Assembly: GCA_964587885.1 (NCBI GenBank)
Contig: CAZPME010000032.1
Span: 1-20,772, forward strand
DNA: 20,772 nt
Reading direction: 5' to 3'
DNA from: UBA60 sp964587885
Lineage (GTDB): Archaea; Thermoplasmatota; Poseidoniia; Poseidoniales; Poseidoniaceae
Positions 7,561 through 16,684 of the stretch are shown here, piece after piece. A program made the translations under genes and the position numbers. Position 1 is the stretch's first letter. Each line of letters opens with the position of its first letter. Below the pieces are notes generated by a model. That model saw nothing but the letters and a program-made list of their open reading frames with translations, was not told the DNA's origin and made no database searches.

Positions 7561-9756
7561 ATGCGTAAGGCTTTGCTCATTTGCTTATTGATGCTGACCG
7601 TGCCTATTACCGGTAGTATTTCCAATACCTCTTATCCACCCCATGAACTCATCAAAGATGGAGCCCAAGGGCAACTACTGAGAGCCCAAGACCAGTTAAC
7701 AATCCCTTCACAAACCCCAAGAATCAACAGTGCAGATAACAATCTAGAACCGTGGTGGGAATACACCACACTCGACCGCAATCGCGATCGAATCCACGAT
7801 AGTATCTTGTCTGAAACTGGAATTATTGGTATTGGCCTATCCTACAATCATTCTCCGAATGAAGATGACCTAAACCGCCTTGCTGCACTTGGTTTGGTCC
7901 CTGTCGATATTATTGAATCAGTTGATGCAGTTCTGCTCGGGAAAATCCCCGCATCTCTGGCCATAACACTAGCCCAACTAGAAGGGGTAGTCATGGTCGA
8001 ACGCTATGGAGATGTGGTCTTTTGGGGAGATATTCAAACAATGGCTGTCAAAGCCCGAAATTCCAGCGTCTACAATGATAGTGCTTGGCAATTGGGAGTG
8101 AGCGGCGCAGGCATCAATATCGCAATGGTAGATACCGGAGTCGACAATGAGCACCCAGCATTGGAGGGTAAATTTGTCGCAGGTTACGATGCCGTCTGCT
8201 ACAATCCGTCAGACCCAAACTGTGTTTTGGCTGGCTTTGGCATTAGGCCCACAGATGGGACATTCGACCCCGATGACGGGAACCAACACGGCACTGCATG
8301 CATGGGCATGGCATCATCTACTGGGCTTGAGGCCGACGGAAGTCAATCTGAATTTTATGGAAGCGCACCAAATGCTAGTTTAATCGATGTTCGCATCGGC
8401 ACCGATGTTGGCGCCGGCCCCTTTGAGAATTATCTGCTTGAGCAAGAATTCTACGAATCGGCGATGAATGGCATCCAGTGGATTATCGACAATAAGGACA
8501 CAGCATGGGGCGGTGCTGATGAAACCTTACACGGCATAGATATTATCTCACTTTCATGGGGAATTACCAGTCATGAAGCCGGTGGCTCCGATGGCAACGA
8601 CATGCATTCACGCATACTAGATGCCGCTACCGAAGCAGGTGTAGTGGTTAGCGTTGCCGCTGGCAACGATGGACCCGATAACGATGGTTTCTCGGGAATG
8701 GGATCTTCATCACTCTCGATTACTGTTGGGGCAACCGACGACATCAACACTGTCGATCGAGTTGACGATACCGTCGCATCTTATTCTTCACGCGGCCCAC
8801 GCCGAGATAATGGTGATGGCAATCCTCTCAACGAATTGAAGCCCGACATTAGCGCTCCGGGGACCAATATTATCCAATCAGAGGGCTGTGTAACTAGTGG
8901 AGGATGCAATAACAATATCCCAGGTCAAGATGCCTCAGACAACACTTACACCGGCAGAGGCTCGGGTACTTCCTACGCAACCCCTGCGATTTCAGGTATC
9001 GTTGCCCTCATGCTAGAGGCAAATCCGCAAATGGACCCTCTTACCGTGCGCGAGGTTCTACGTCAAACTGCCGAACGCAAAGGTGGCGCTACTCTACCAG
9101 ATGTCGACCCTTATTGGAACAAAGACTTCGGCTGGGGCATGGTCGATGCTAGGGCTGCAGTCGAATTATCCCTACAGCTGAATGCCAGTAATATCAATAT
9201 CAGCGACATTGATGTAACTCTGCAAAATCACCTACTCAACGTAACTGTGGTTGGCGATATTGTGACCATTACTGGACATGCATGGTCGCAAACCGGAATA
9301 GTCGACGCGGTGCAATTCCGCATCGGCAACGGTACGTGGAATAACGTAACCTACGAGACTCCACTTGAGGAGTTAGAGGCCGGCCAACCATTCAATTGGA
9401 CTGTAGTTCTCGATCTATCTCAAGTAGAGGCCGGTAACCAAACCATCGAAGTTCGTACTCTTGGCTCCGCTGGACATAGCCTTCCAGTCACTATTTCCGT
9501 TATCGGTAAATCAACTGGATTAGAATTAGGTGGTGGAGACAAAGTACTGTTCATTGTTGCATTGACACTATTGGTCATCGTCGCCGGTGGTTTCGCCTAC
9601 CGTTCAAGTATTGAAGAAGGAGTGCAATTCTCCCGCGGAGTGAGAGAAGATGCCGCTGTTTCGAAATCCACAACTGATGCCGGTAAGGACGCATCTAGTA
9701 ACGAAAAGACATACGGGGCTGGAAATGGTGAAGTCCTTGAGGCTGACCTTGCTTAA
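7561..9756 (+). CDS. Secreted, membrane-anchored subtilisin-like serine protease (peptidase S8)
   Basis: Extracellular endopeptidase of 731 residues. A signal peptide (1-21) is followed by a propeptide-like region (about 60-160) and the subtilase core (about 170-540). The catalytic triad is intact: Asp191 in AMVDTGVDNEHP, His243 in NQHGTACMGM and Ser471 in GSGTSYATPAISG, with oxyanion Asn369 in SVAAGNDGP. An Ig-like beta domain rich in N-x-S/T sequons (about 550-648) leads to a TM helix (661-681) and a charged tail of about 50 residues. The mature protease is therefore expected on the outer face of the membrane. GGAG (7551-7554) lies 6 bases before the ATG. It stands alone in an operon sense: divergent gene upstream, convergent gene downstream. 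It likely supplies peptides to a protein-degrading heterotroph. Confidence 0.95.
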   Translation: MRKALLICLLMLTVPITGSISNTSYPPHELIKDGAQGQLLRAQDQLTIPSQTPRINSADNNLEPWWEYTTLDRNRDRIHDSILSETGIIGIGLSYNHSPNEDDLNRLAALGLVPVDIIESVDAVLLGKIPASLAITLAQLEGVVMVERYGDVVFWGDIQTMAVKARNSSVYNDSAWQLGVSGAGINIAMVDTGVDNEHPALEGKFVAGYDAVCYNPSDPNCVLAGFGIRPTDGTFDPDDGNQHGTACMGMASSTGLEADGSQSEFYGSAPNASLIDVRIGTDVGAGPFENYLLEQEFYESAMNGIQWIIDNKDTAWGGADETLHGIDIISLSWGITSHEAGGSDGNDMHSRILDAATEAGVVVSVAAGNDGPDNDGFSGMGSSSLSITVGATDDINTVDRVDDTVASYSSRGPRRDNGDGNPLNELKPDISAPGTNIIQSEGCVTSGGCNNNIPGQDASDNTYTGRGSGTSYATPAISGIVALMLEANPQMDPLTVREVLRQTAERKGGATLPDVDPYWNKDFGWGMVDARAAVELSLQLNASNINISDIDVTLQNHLLNVTVVGDIVTITGHAWSQTGIVDAVQFRIGNGTWNNVTYETPLEELEAGQPFNWTVVLDLSQVEAGNQTIEVRTLGSAGHSLPVTISVIGKSTGLELGGGDKVLFIVALTLLVIVAGGFAYRSSIEEGVQFSRGVREDAAVSKSTTDAGKDASSNEKTYGAGNGEVLEADLA

Positions 9757-9789
9757 CTTCTCAGCCCTATGGCAACCAATATCCGAATT

Positions 9790-10680
9790 CTAATCCTGTT
9801 TGATAACAGTGTTGAAGCGCTCGGGAATCTCGCACTTTACCGACATTTCCTCTCCACTCGGGTGGTCAAAGGTTAGTGAGGATGCGTGCAGACATAGCCG
9901 GTCGATACTCGACCTGCCGATACCATGTCGAGTATCGCCAACTACTGGATGACCTATGTTCGCCATATGTAGGCGGATTTGTGCGCGTCGACCAGTCTCA
10001 ATTTTCAAGCGCACCAATGAATTGGATTTCCCTGTACGCTCGACCCACCAATGGGTGACCGTTGTTTTTCCAGCTTTACTCCCTTTAGGTACAAGAATTG
10101 GACGCAAATCTTTACCCTCCTTGATTCGACGATTCTCTGTGCCTGATTGATTCTCGGGGATGCCGACTACAACCGCATGGTAGATGCGCTCAATCGTACG
10201 TTCAGCAAATTGGGATTGCAAAAAATCCTTTACCGCAGGGGAAAATGCGAATATCATACAACCTGAAGTTTCTCGGTCAAGGCGGTGGACTAGGAAAATT
10301 CGACCCATGTCCTCGCTCTTTGCCCATTGTAATACTCGATCAAAGAGGGTATCTGATTCGCCCGCCGAAGTCGCAACCGAAAGTAGACCAGCCGGTTTTT
10401 CGACCACAATTAGGTCGTCATCGCAATAGAGAATTGATATCGCCGGTAATAAACTCTGCAATTTTGCTGGTGAAACGTCGCCCGCCTCATGGGGCAAGAC
10501 AACAACATTCTGCCCAACAGCAACAATTGTATTTGCTCGTCGAGCCCGCTCACCATCAATGCGCACCCTGCCGCGGTCGACCATCCGTCGCAGAGTATTT
10601 TTCTTGGCTTCGGGATGGAGGATGGTTAAAACTTTGAGCAAGGTAGATTCGACTTCGACCACCATGCTGAGCCCTTCCAT
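9790..10680 (-). CDS. RluA-family RNA pseudouridine synthase with S4 domain
   Basis: Isomerises specific uridines in rRNA or tRNA to pseudouridine; the target site is not predictable. An N-terminal S4 RNA-binding domain lies at about 10-63 (TLRRMVDRGRVRIDGERA). The catalytic core starts near residue 84 (ILYCDDDLIVVEKPAGLLSV). The hallmark motif VHRLDRETSG (131-140) carries the catalytic Asp135. RRAQIRLHMANIGHPVVGD (231-249) is the second conserved block. The length of 296 residues is normal. ATG 10680 is used; a second ATG at 10665 is possible. The RluA family is mainly bacterial, so the gene may descend from a bacterial transfer (inference). It is divergent from the esterase gene and convergent with the protease gene. 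Confidence 0.93.
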   Translation of the reverse strand: MEGLSMVVEVESTLLKVLTILHPEAKKNTLRRMVDRGRVRIDGERARRANTIVAVGQNVVVLPHEAGDVSPAKLQSLLPAISILYCDDDLIVVEKPAGLLSVATSAGESDTLFDRVLQWAKSEDMGRIFLVHRLDRETSGCMIFAFSPAVKDFLQSQFAERTIERIYHAVVVGIPENQSGTENRRIKEGKDLRPILVPKGSKAGKTTVTHWWVERTGKSNSLVRLKIETGRRAQIRLHMANIGHPVVGDTRHGIGRSSIDRLCLHASSLTFDHPSGEEMSVKCEIPERFNTVIKQD

Positions 10681-10840
10681 ACCCCTGCATAGAATAATCC
10701 ATTTACCAACTTATTTACGCAGCAACTGTGAATTGGAAGAAAATAGCAAAACACCCTGAGGGTAGTTCTCTAATGATGCGTTGTTGAAGACACCTGCAAA
10801 CACCTATATCCTCAAAAATGAGGAAACATTGGCCGCTCCA

Positions 10841-11779
10841 ATGAGTCATTCAAGCGACCTCTCAGGGGGACAAATCGGACGCATAGACTACGATTCGTCA
10901 ATGGTTTTTGAAATCCATCATATCTTGAAAAAGTTGGATTCAGCCCCCACCCAATCTACCTTTGGCCATCTACAACTCCCAAGTGAAGGCGAAGGGCCGT
11001 TTCCTTGCGTAGTCGCTATACACGGTAGTCGTGGCTGGCGTCCGCATAATGATATTCATATCAATAATTGGTTAGATGCCGGAATTGCGGTATTTCGTGT
11101 GCACAGTTTTGATGCCCGCGGAATTGATGGCGTGGTAGAAACTCAAATGGAAGTTACTCATGCAACGATGCTTGTCGATGCCTATAATGCACTCAAGTTA
11201 CTCGGTAGCCATCCTCAAATTGATGCCGAACGAATCGGTATCGCTGGCTGGAGCCTAGGAGGACTTGTCGCTTTGTATTCGGCTTGGCTACCTATCGCAG
11301 AGAAACTCGCTCCACAGGGCCAAAGATTTGCTGCCCACTTGCCAATTTATCCTGCCGCCCATATCCGCACCGAAATTATGGAATGGAGTAAGTCACCTAT
11401 TCATATTCTTCACGGCGGAATTGATGATTATACCCCCGCAATTCACGCCACTCAAATGGTTGATTTACTGCTCCAAGTAGGGGCAAATGCCAGCCTAACG
11501 ATTTATCCCGATGCCCACCATTCCTTCGATTCGTATGAAGAAGTGACCTTTAATGCCGCAGCCTTGAAAATCGACGAGAGGACCATTCATATTGATGCAA
11601 ATGGCGACATGAGTGGGGAAGTTGTCCCCGGGGTACATATTCCACTTAATGAACCGGAACAACGGTTTGCTGCATTTCAGCAAACAAAGCTCCTAGGTGC
11701 TCATTATGGGGGACAAAAAGAAGCCCGTGATCAATCTCGTATAGATGCTGTTGAATTCTTACAAAATTCGTTGCGCTAA
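10841..11779 (+). CDS. Dienelactone hydrolase-like alpha/beta hydrolase
   Basis: Predicted cytosolic esterase or carboxylester hydrolase of 312 residues; no signal peptide is seen. The alpha/beta-hydrolase order is clear: oxyanion region VVAIHGSRGW (about 57-66), nucleophile elbow GWSLGG with Ser138, acid Asp195 in HGGIDDYTP, and His227 in DAHHSF. True dienelactone hydrolases use Cys in the elbow; Ser here points to a general esterase or peptidase-like activity. The frame is open back to TTG 10781. ATG 10841 is chosen because it is the only ATG before conserved sequence, but GAGGA (10820-10824) lies 5 bases before an in-frame TTG at 10829, which is a real alternative. The gene is divergent from the RluA gene; the 160-bp gap should hold both promoters. 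Confidence 0.85.
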   Translation: MSHSSDLSGGQIGRIDYDSSMVFEIHHILKKLDSAPTQSTFGHLQLPSEGEGPFPCVVAIHGSRGWRPHNDIHINNWLDAGIAVFRVHSFDARGIDGVVETQMEVTHATMLVDAYNALKLLGSHPQIDAERIGIAGWSLGGLVALYSAWLPIAEKLAPQGQRFAAHLPIYPAAHIRTEIMEWSKSPIHILHGGIDDYTPAIHATQMVDLLLQVGANASLTIYPDAHHSFDSYEEVTFNAAALKIDERTIHIDANGDMSGEVVPGVHIPLNEPEQRFAAFQQTKLLGAHYGGQKEARDQSRIDAVEFLQNSLR

Positions 11780-11866
11780 CTTCCGCCCTAATTATCCGAG
11801 CCGTAATCCCAAATAATTGGGCATCAATATGATATTTTGATTAGTTTAGACCCCCACCCCCACACT

Positions 11867-12124
11867 ATGGGCGAAGATGATACGGGAAAGAAATCTAAAA
11901 TCGGCAGTAAAATTGGTGGAAAAATGGGTAGCCTTGGTAAGGCGGCCATCAAGCAGAAGGCCGCTGGGGCAATCGCTGGAGCGATTAAGCCTGCAGCCGA
12001 TGCAGTAGGTGAGAAAATTACAGAAGCCAAGGACAAGGCAAAAACTGCGGTAGAGGAAAAGGCCACTGAGTTAGTCAAAGAGCAGATGAAGAAAGAGGCA
12101 AAAAAGAAGTTCCTAGGACGTTAA
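11867..12124 (+). CDS. Small Ala/Lys/Glu-rich helical protein, LEA-like
   Basis: Protein of 85 residues with no TM or Cys. After a charged start (MGEDDTGKKSK), residues 12-40 are G/K/A/I-rich with small-residue spacing (GSKIGGKMGSLGKAA, AAGAIAGAI) and could lie on or in a membrane. Residues 46-82 are a highly charged amphipathic helix (ITEAKDKAKTAVEEKATELV, then KEQMKKEAKKKF) resembling the 11-residue periodic repeats of group 3 LEA proteins. The role is unknown: stress-protective, coiled-coil or membrane-binding are all possible. ATG 11867 is used; an in-frame TTG at 11837 is less likely. No strong SD is seen. It is followed after 56 bases by the DUF3147 gene on the same strand. Confidence 0.7.
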   Translation: MGEDDTGKKSKIGSKIGGKMGSLGKAAIKQKAAGAIAGAIKPAADAVGEKITEAKDKAKTAVEEKATELVKEQMKKEAKKKFLGR

Positions 12125-12180
12125 TACTACCATGTAGAAATGGTGGGCATGATTGATAGGCTCTACTGTCATCGCATAGC

Positions 12181-12540
12181 ATGACTTGGTTAACTTGGAT
12201 AGGCAAAGGTGCGCTCAGTGGAGCAATAGTGGTAGCAGCGAGTGAGGTCGCGAAGAAATCAACGGTGTTTGGCGCCTTGCTCGTCTCACTCCCCTTCATC
12301 AGTATCATCTCAATCATCTGGCTATACAATGATACCAAAGATGCTGCCAAGGTAGCAGATTTCTCTGAGGGGATCCTCTGGTTGGTTCTACCTTCACTAC
12401 TATTATTCATGATTCTGCCTTATCTGTTGCGGCGTGATTGGAGTTTCGAGGCTGCACTGGCAATGGGTATTTTCGCTACTATTGTCGCCTATTTACTAGG
12501 CATGTATGCTGCTCAACAATACGGTGGATTGACGGTATAA
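12181..12540 (+). CDS. DUF3147 family integral membrane protein
   Basis: Membrane protein of 119 residues with four predicted TM helices (about 5-22, 29-49, 64-83 and 89-110). The family pattern is recognisable: a Ser/Glu/Lys stretch (SEVAKKSTVFGALLVSLPFI), then SIIWLYNDTKD and the FWLVLPSLP-like segment ILWLVLPSLLLFMILPYLLRR. The function of DUF3147 is not established, and a transport or membrane-remodelling role would be a guess. The length agrees with the family. It runs in the same direction as the LEA-like gene and converges on the giant surface-protein gene, separated by a hairpin. Confidence 0.85.
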   Translation: MTWLTWIGKGALSGAIVVAASEVAKKSTVFGALLVSLPFISIISIIWLYNDTKDAAKVADFSEGILWLVLPSLLLFMILPYLLRRDWSFEAALAMGIFATIVAYLLGMYAAQQYGGLTV

Positions 12541-12562
12541 TTAGACAAGGCTAGCACGTTAA

Positions 12563-12583
12563 ACTGATTGCCATTGAATCAGT
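12563..12583. terminator. Hairpin between convergent genes
   Basis: ACTGATT (12563-12569) pairs perfectly with AATCAGT (12577-12583) around a 7-base loop, followed by CTTT. It lies in the 97-bp gap between two convergent genes, where a bidirectional transcript end is expected. Confidence 0.5.
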
Positions 12584-12637
12584 CTTTCTGCAGATCACAA
12601 TGAGGCTGCGGTTTCATCTTCGCCATCAGGGAGCGAA

Positions 12638-15600
12638 TCAAACCAATTCGTATCTGCCATCAGGGTGTTGCCACCACCAACCGCCTTCTGCATCTTGATA
12701 CCAATTTCCGTCATCACGATTGTGATAATTGCCACCAGGTGGTAGACTTTGCCATGAATCAACAATTCGTGGAGCGGGGGAGTCTAATTCAACAGGTTCC
12801 TCTGCTGCTTTGATCAACTCAAAATCACTACTCTCTTCAGCCAATTCAATATCTTCAGATCTACCAAACATTGTAAATAGCAAAAACGCTACAACAACAA
12901 GCGCAATTATTCCGATTATCCAATACAACGGTGAAGATGATGATTCATCATTGCCCGATTTTATCTCCTCATCTGTTGAATCAGTTTGATTATCGGAAAC
13001 GTTCTCCAGAATAATTAGTTCTTCAATATAGAAAGTCGTTGACGATTTTTCAATCAGCAGCCAATACCCTGAACGATCTTGAACCTCAAGATCCCAATCG
13101 AGTGTATGATTACCTGCAGGTGTTGAATTTGAAATTATACAATTGTGAGTAATCGTTTCATTTGCGGCTACGATTATCTCTCCACTACAAACAAAGTAAG
13201 AGGAAATTGAAGTCATTTTTATTCTAGTTGTAATATTGTTTTGTCCCAAATTGGTAACAGTACAATTAGCATCTACACAAAGATGAGAAGTAGAAATGGC
13301 CCACCAAGGGCTACTATCTACCGTTTGATTCCAAATCTGACAAACTCCAATGCTGCAGATCCAAAATTCAACTTCATGCGTACCGTTGGTAATTTGGCTT
13401 AGCGAGATATTGGTTTCAACAATTCCATCAACGATTGAAATATTCTTAACTTCTTGCCCATCAACAAACCACGTCAGCATTCCATTTCCTGTTCTGAAAA
13501 CGACATTACCACTTGCATATATCGCTTCACCATTAACTTCTAATTTAACATTCGACGAATTTACTTCCGACAATGGCAATGGGATATTGATAAAGAAAAT
13601 CGTTTGATTAACTTCATTATTTTGGTCATCCTTCACATGGATATCTGCCCAATAATCACCAGGAGCCAATTGATCTGTTGCAATGATTGCATGTCCACTA
13701 TTTTCAGTATCATGCTGAATCACCTCGGTATTGATGAAGACATTAGACTCATTCAAAATAACAACCCATGAATTAATTATTTCATTTTCTTCGCTCTGCC
13801 ATTCAACATCTACTCGTCCGTGACTACCCTCATTAGATGAAACTGCAGAAACAATTACTGGCAAAGTAATATCCTCAATGGAAAACCGTGCATCTACACC
13901 ATCTTGCAAACCATCAGAGTCGGAAATTCCAGTATTGTATTCAGAAGCAATTATCTCAACAAACCATTCTCCAATATCCTCTCTAGATGAATTCCATGTT
14001 GCGGTATAGGAATTAGTATCATTACTCCAAGGTAATGCAATTGTGAAACTACCCGAAGGTCCACTCATTTCTATTTCAACATTAAGGTCTGATCGATTAT
14101 TTGAATCCTTAACGGAAAATATGATTTCATCAGTCGTACTTGCCGGCCACATCCAACCAAACTCGTCCCCATCAGCATTAGCAATAGTAAGACTGCCAAT
14201 TTTCGGCAAGACTGGAAGGATTTTGACCGAATCTCCATTCAGCAAAATATCGGTATTGCCCTCAGCATCAGTCATTTCAAGAGACACCCATATTTCATGA
14301 GTCAATAAGGGGTCATATGTGGAAGTTGGAACACTTGTCCAATATGCACTCGCAGGGATTGAATAAGCAAGGGTATGATTTGTAGTAGAAAGCAGTTCAC
14401 TGATATTGCTAACGGGATTATCATGCACCCATATGCGGCCAGTTAAGTCATCTTCACCATTGACGTCATCGGCAATAATTACGATATCATCACCATTACG
14501 GGCATCTGCCGAGTCAACAGTATTTACTCGATGAGTCAGTGAGAAAATTTGTGGAGAAATATCATCAACCCATACTATGTTCAAATTATCAAGTAATAGT
14601 GTTTGATTCCACCCCACACCATCAGGGGGGTCTCCTGAACTAGTTATCGCAAATTCCTGTAAGCAAGATTGTGTGGCTTGATACCAAGTTCCACAAGTCG
14701 AAAGAGCATGTGCTTCCATCTGTGAAGTGAAATTGACGCTATCTGCTACTGTATGATAGAAGCTAATATGTTTGATTTCATAACTTGTTTGATTTGGCAA
14801 GGATAAAGAAAAATTATACTTTGCCCAAGTTATCTGGTTGACTGTGTTATTAGCAGTACTTGGCCAATTATTGTTGATTAAGGAAGCCGGAATAATAATG
14901 TCAATTCCGCCTGCTTCAATATCTGAGAAATTCCAATTTAATGATGTCCCACTGTCGAAACTACCAACAATATTTCCAGTTGATTGAGAATTATTGCTAA
15001 TTCCTAACCACATGTGAAAATCAGTCACCGCTTGACCATGAAGCGGGACATCAATCCAGAGATTGACCCCCGTAGCAGTAACATTGTTGCCACCTTGTTC
15101 TACGAGCCCATAGTACTCAGGTATTGGCCCCAATATCGGATTTCCTTCTAGTTCTAAACTCAAGTTTTCTAAGGAATCATAAAAGGTGAATCCATAGGTT
15201 AGTGAGTGCAATACTGGGGCTCCGCCACTTGTAGACCTTTGAAAATCATAACGAAGGTGAAGATTGGTAAATCTAGGCATAATTTGATGAGTGATATTAC
15301 CTTCAATCCATCCAGACCATGTACTGTTATCCATGGTGTAATTGTAATAGAAATCTAGACTAGAACCACTTGGAATAGTTGCAGATGAATTCAACCAAGA
15401 AAATTGCACCACCTCATCATTTCCAGGCCCAATATCTTCAATGAGATACCAGCCGTCATCAGAACTAATATTGCTTGCAGAAACGAAACCACTGAAGTTA
15501 GAATTTGAAACAGTGCCATTTCCTCCATCGGAACCTGCAATACCATCTGAACCGGTGCCAAACTTGAGTCCATAATCACCACCGGATCCTTCTAATGCAG

Positions 15601-16684
15601 TCACACTACCTAAATTCGTCAAACCGGATGAAGTAGTGACCAAATTAACGAAGCCACCTGCTCCACCGCCACCGCCATCCCCGCCATGATACAGGAATAA
15701 ACATGGATTGCCAGGAGGGCATTGGCCGTTCGCACCATCACCGCCATCGCCACCATCGGCAGAAATTATTCCATTTTGGCCGATTGAAATTGTGTTTGCT
15801 TTGACATTGATTGAGCCGCCGGATCCACCTCCAGCGCCATTGCCACCATTACTGCCGCCGTTTGCGCGCGTTGGCCCAATATCTCCATCTCCTCCTAGAC
15901 TGGAAAGTGTGCCATTAATTTCAACATTACCAGCAATAATTGTGATTACGACTCCCCCCGAACCACCAACTGTATTTGATGCCCCAGGATGGCTTACTGA
16001 ACCACCTGCAGAACCTGCTTCAGTTCCATTACCATATGAACTCCCACCATTGCCTGAAGAACCTCCACCTGCACCACCTGCTGCTGCGTGTCCTGCACCT
16101 CCACCAGCATATCCTACCCAAGATGTCGAAGCAGAACCTGCGCCACCATCCCCAGTATTATTGGTAATAACATCATTACCAGAAATAGAGGTAAAGGCGT
16201 CAATAATTACGCTGTTAGCATGAATTGTTAGATTTCCAGTTGCAGTTATTGAACCACAACCAACAATTCCGCAAGAAAGATGTAGTATGTCATAAGATTT
16301 GAATCCCTGCATATTACTATTGTTGGAAAGATACAAACTTGTACTTCCAGCAGTTGAAGGACCTACTAATGAAGAATTTAGTGAAAGACCACCACTTCCA
16401 CCCGTAAGGTTGTAGGATGTGCCTAGTTGGGAATGATTTGTTCCCACATTTACTGTTTCTTCAAAATCTTGAGATTCAGGAAATAATTCCCAATCTAGGG
16501 TGGCAGATTGAGGCCGGTAACTAGGGAAATGAGGTATTGCAGTTGTTTCGTTTAGACTCGGATATAGAGTAACATCTGTCTGGCTGAATTCAAATTCATT
16601 TTTCATTACCGGTGCTGCTGAAATCATCGGTAGTGCAAATGAGAAAAGAATAATAAAAAGGATTGAAAATTCTCGAATGCGCAA
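12638..16684 (-). CDS. Giant anchored surface protein with Gly-rich beta-solenoid segment and Trp-rich tail
   Basis: Exported protein of 1348 residues, likely a cell-surface structure or adhesin; partner unknown. The signal peptide is residues 1-24. Residues 144-395 are Gly/Asn/Ser-rich and punctuated by short beta strands in repeating units (see the repeat feature). Residues about 400-1220 are Ig-like/beta-sandwich in character and rich in N-x-S/T sequons. Paired Cys occur at C664/C674 and several sites in 1110-1182. One TM helix (about 1253-1273) is followed by an acidic linker and a C-terminal W/Y/G-rich module (about 1306-1348: SWQSLPPGG, GNWYQDAEGGWWWQHPDG). The start is TTG: the frame has a stop six codons upstream, no ATG lies before residue 20, and AGGAG (16694-16698) sits 9 bases before the TTG. 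An out-of-frame ATG lies at 16687-16689. Codons are more A/T-rich than in the neighbours. Confidence 0.88.
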   Translation of the reverse strand: MRIREFSILFIILFSFALPMISAAPVMKNEFEFSQTDVTLYPSLNETTAIPHFPSYRPQSATLDWELFPESQDFEETVNVGTNHSQLGTSYNLTGGSGGLSLNSSLVGPSTAGSTSLYLSNNSNMQGFKSYDILHLSCGIVGCGSITATGNLTIHANSVIIDAFTSISGNDVITNNTGDGGAGSASTSWVGYAGGGAGHAAAGGAGGGSSGNGGSSYGNGTEAGSAGGSVSHPGASNTVGGSGGVVITIIAGNVEINGTLSSLGGDGDIGPTRANGGSNGGNGAGGGSGGSINVKANTISIGQNGIISADGGDGGDGANGQCPPGNPCLFLYHGGDGGGGGAGGFVNLVTTSSGLTNLGSVTALEGSGGDYGLKFGTGSDGIAGSDGGNGTVSNSNFSGFVSASNISSDDGWYLIEDIGPGNDEVVQFSWLNSSATIPSGSSLDFYYNYTMDNSTWSGWIEGNITHQIMPRFTNLHLRYDFQRSTSGGAPVLHSLTYGFTFYDSLENLSLELEGNPILGPIPEYYGLVEQGGNNVTATGVNLWIDVPLHGQAVTDFHMWLGISNNSQSTGNIVGSFDSGTSLNWNFSDIEAGGIDIIIPASLINNNWPSTANNTVNQITWAKYNFSLSLPNQTSYEIKHISFYHTVADSVNFTSQMEAHALSTCGTWYQATQSCLQEFAITSSGDPPDGVGWNQTLLLDNLNIVWVDDISPQIFSLTHRVNTVDSADARNGDDIVIIADDVNGEDDLTGRIWVHDNPVSNISELLSTTNHTLAYSIPASAYWTSVPTSTYDPLLTHEIWVSLEMTDAEGNTDILLNGDSVKILPVLPKIGSLTIANADGDEFGWMWPASTTDEIIFSVKDSNNRSDLNVEIEMSGPSGSFTIALPWSNDTNSYTATWNSSREDIGEWFVEIIASEYNTGISDSDGLQDGVDARFSIEDITLPVIVSAVSSNEGSHGRVDVEWQSEENEIINSWVVILNESNVFINTEVIQHDTENSGHAIIATDQLAPGDYWADIHVKDDQNNEVNQTIFFINIPLPLSEVNSSNVKLEVNGEAIYASGNVVFRTGNGMLTWFVDGQEVKNISIVDGIVETNISLSQITNGTHEVEFWICSIGVCQIWNQTVDSSPWWAISTSHLCVDANCTVTNLGQNNITTRIKMTSISSYFVCSGEIIVAANETITHNCIISNSTPAGNHTLDWDLEVQDRSGYWLLIEKSSTTFYIEELIILENVSDNQTDSTDEEIKSGNDESSSSPLYWIIGIIALVVVAFLLFTMFGRSEDIELAEESSDFELIKAAEEPVELDSPAPRIVDSWQSLPPGGNYHNRDDGNWYQDAEGGWWWQHPDGRYELV
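15500..16255 (-). repeat. Gly-rich solenoid-like repeat units within the giant surface protein
   Basis: It encodes residues about 144-395. At least three units share the order G-G-[SA]-G-G, a short alternating V/I strand, A/N, a second strand ending N-G or G-x, then S-x-x-G-G-D-G: GGSGGVVITIIAGNVEINGT at about 240, GGSGGSINVKANTISIGQNG at about 287, and GGAGGFVNLV with SVTALEGSGGD at about 342. A diverged unit starts near 144. Units are spaced by Gly-rich loops of variable length. This fits a beta-helix with loop insertions, by analogy with large secreted solenoid proteins. Confidence 0.6.

Noticed and set aside
9540..9756. Archaeosortase-type tag at the end of the protease
   Set aside because: The TM helix is followed by a tail of about 50 residues, not a short basic end, so it is a plain membrane anchor. 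The same holds for the 1127-residue surface protein.
12127..12146. Stem CTACCAT / ATGGTGG as a terminator after the LEA-like gene
   Set aside because: It includes a G-T pair, has no T-run, and lies only 35 bases before a co-directional gene; too weak to call.
15708..16223. Plus-strand open frame encoding a Pro-rich 171-residue protein
   Set aside because: It is the antisense shadow of the Gly-rich segment of the giant surface protein (Gly codons read as Pro on the other strand).
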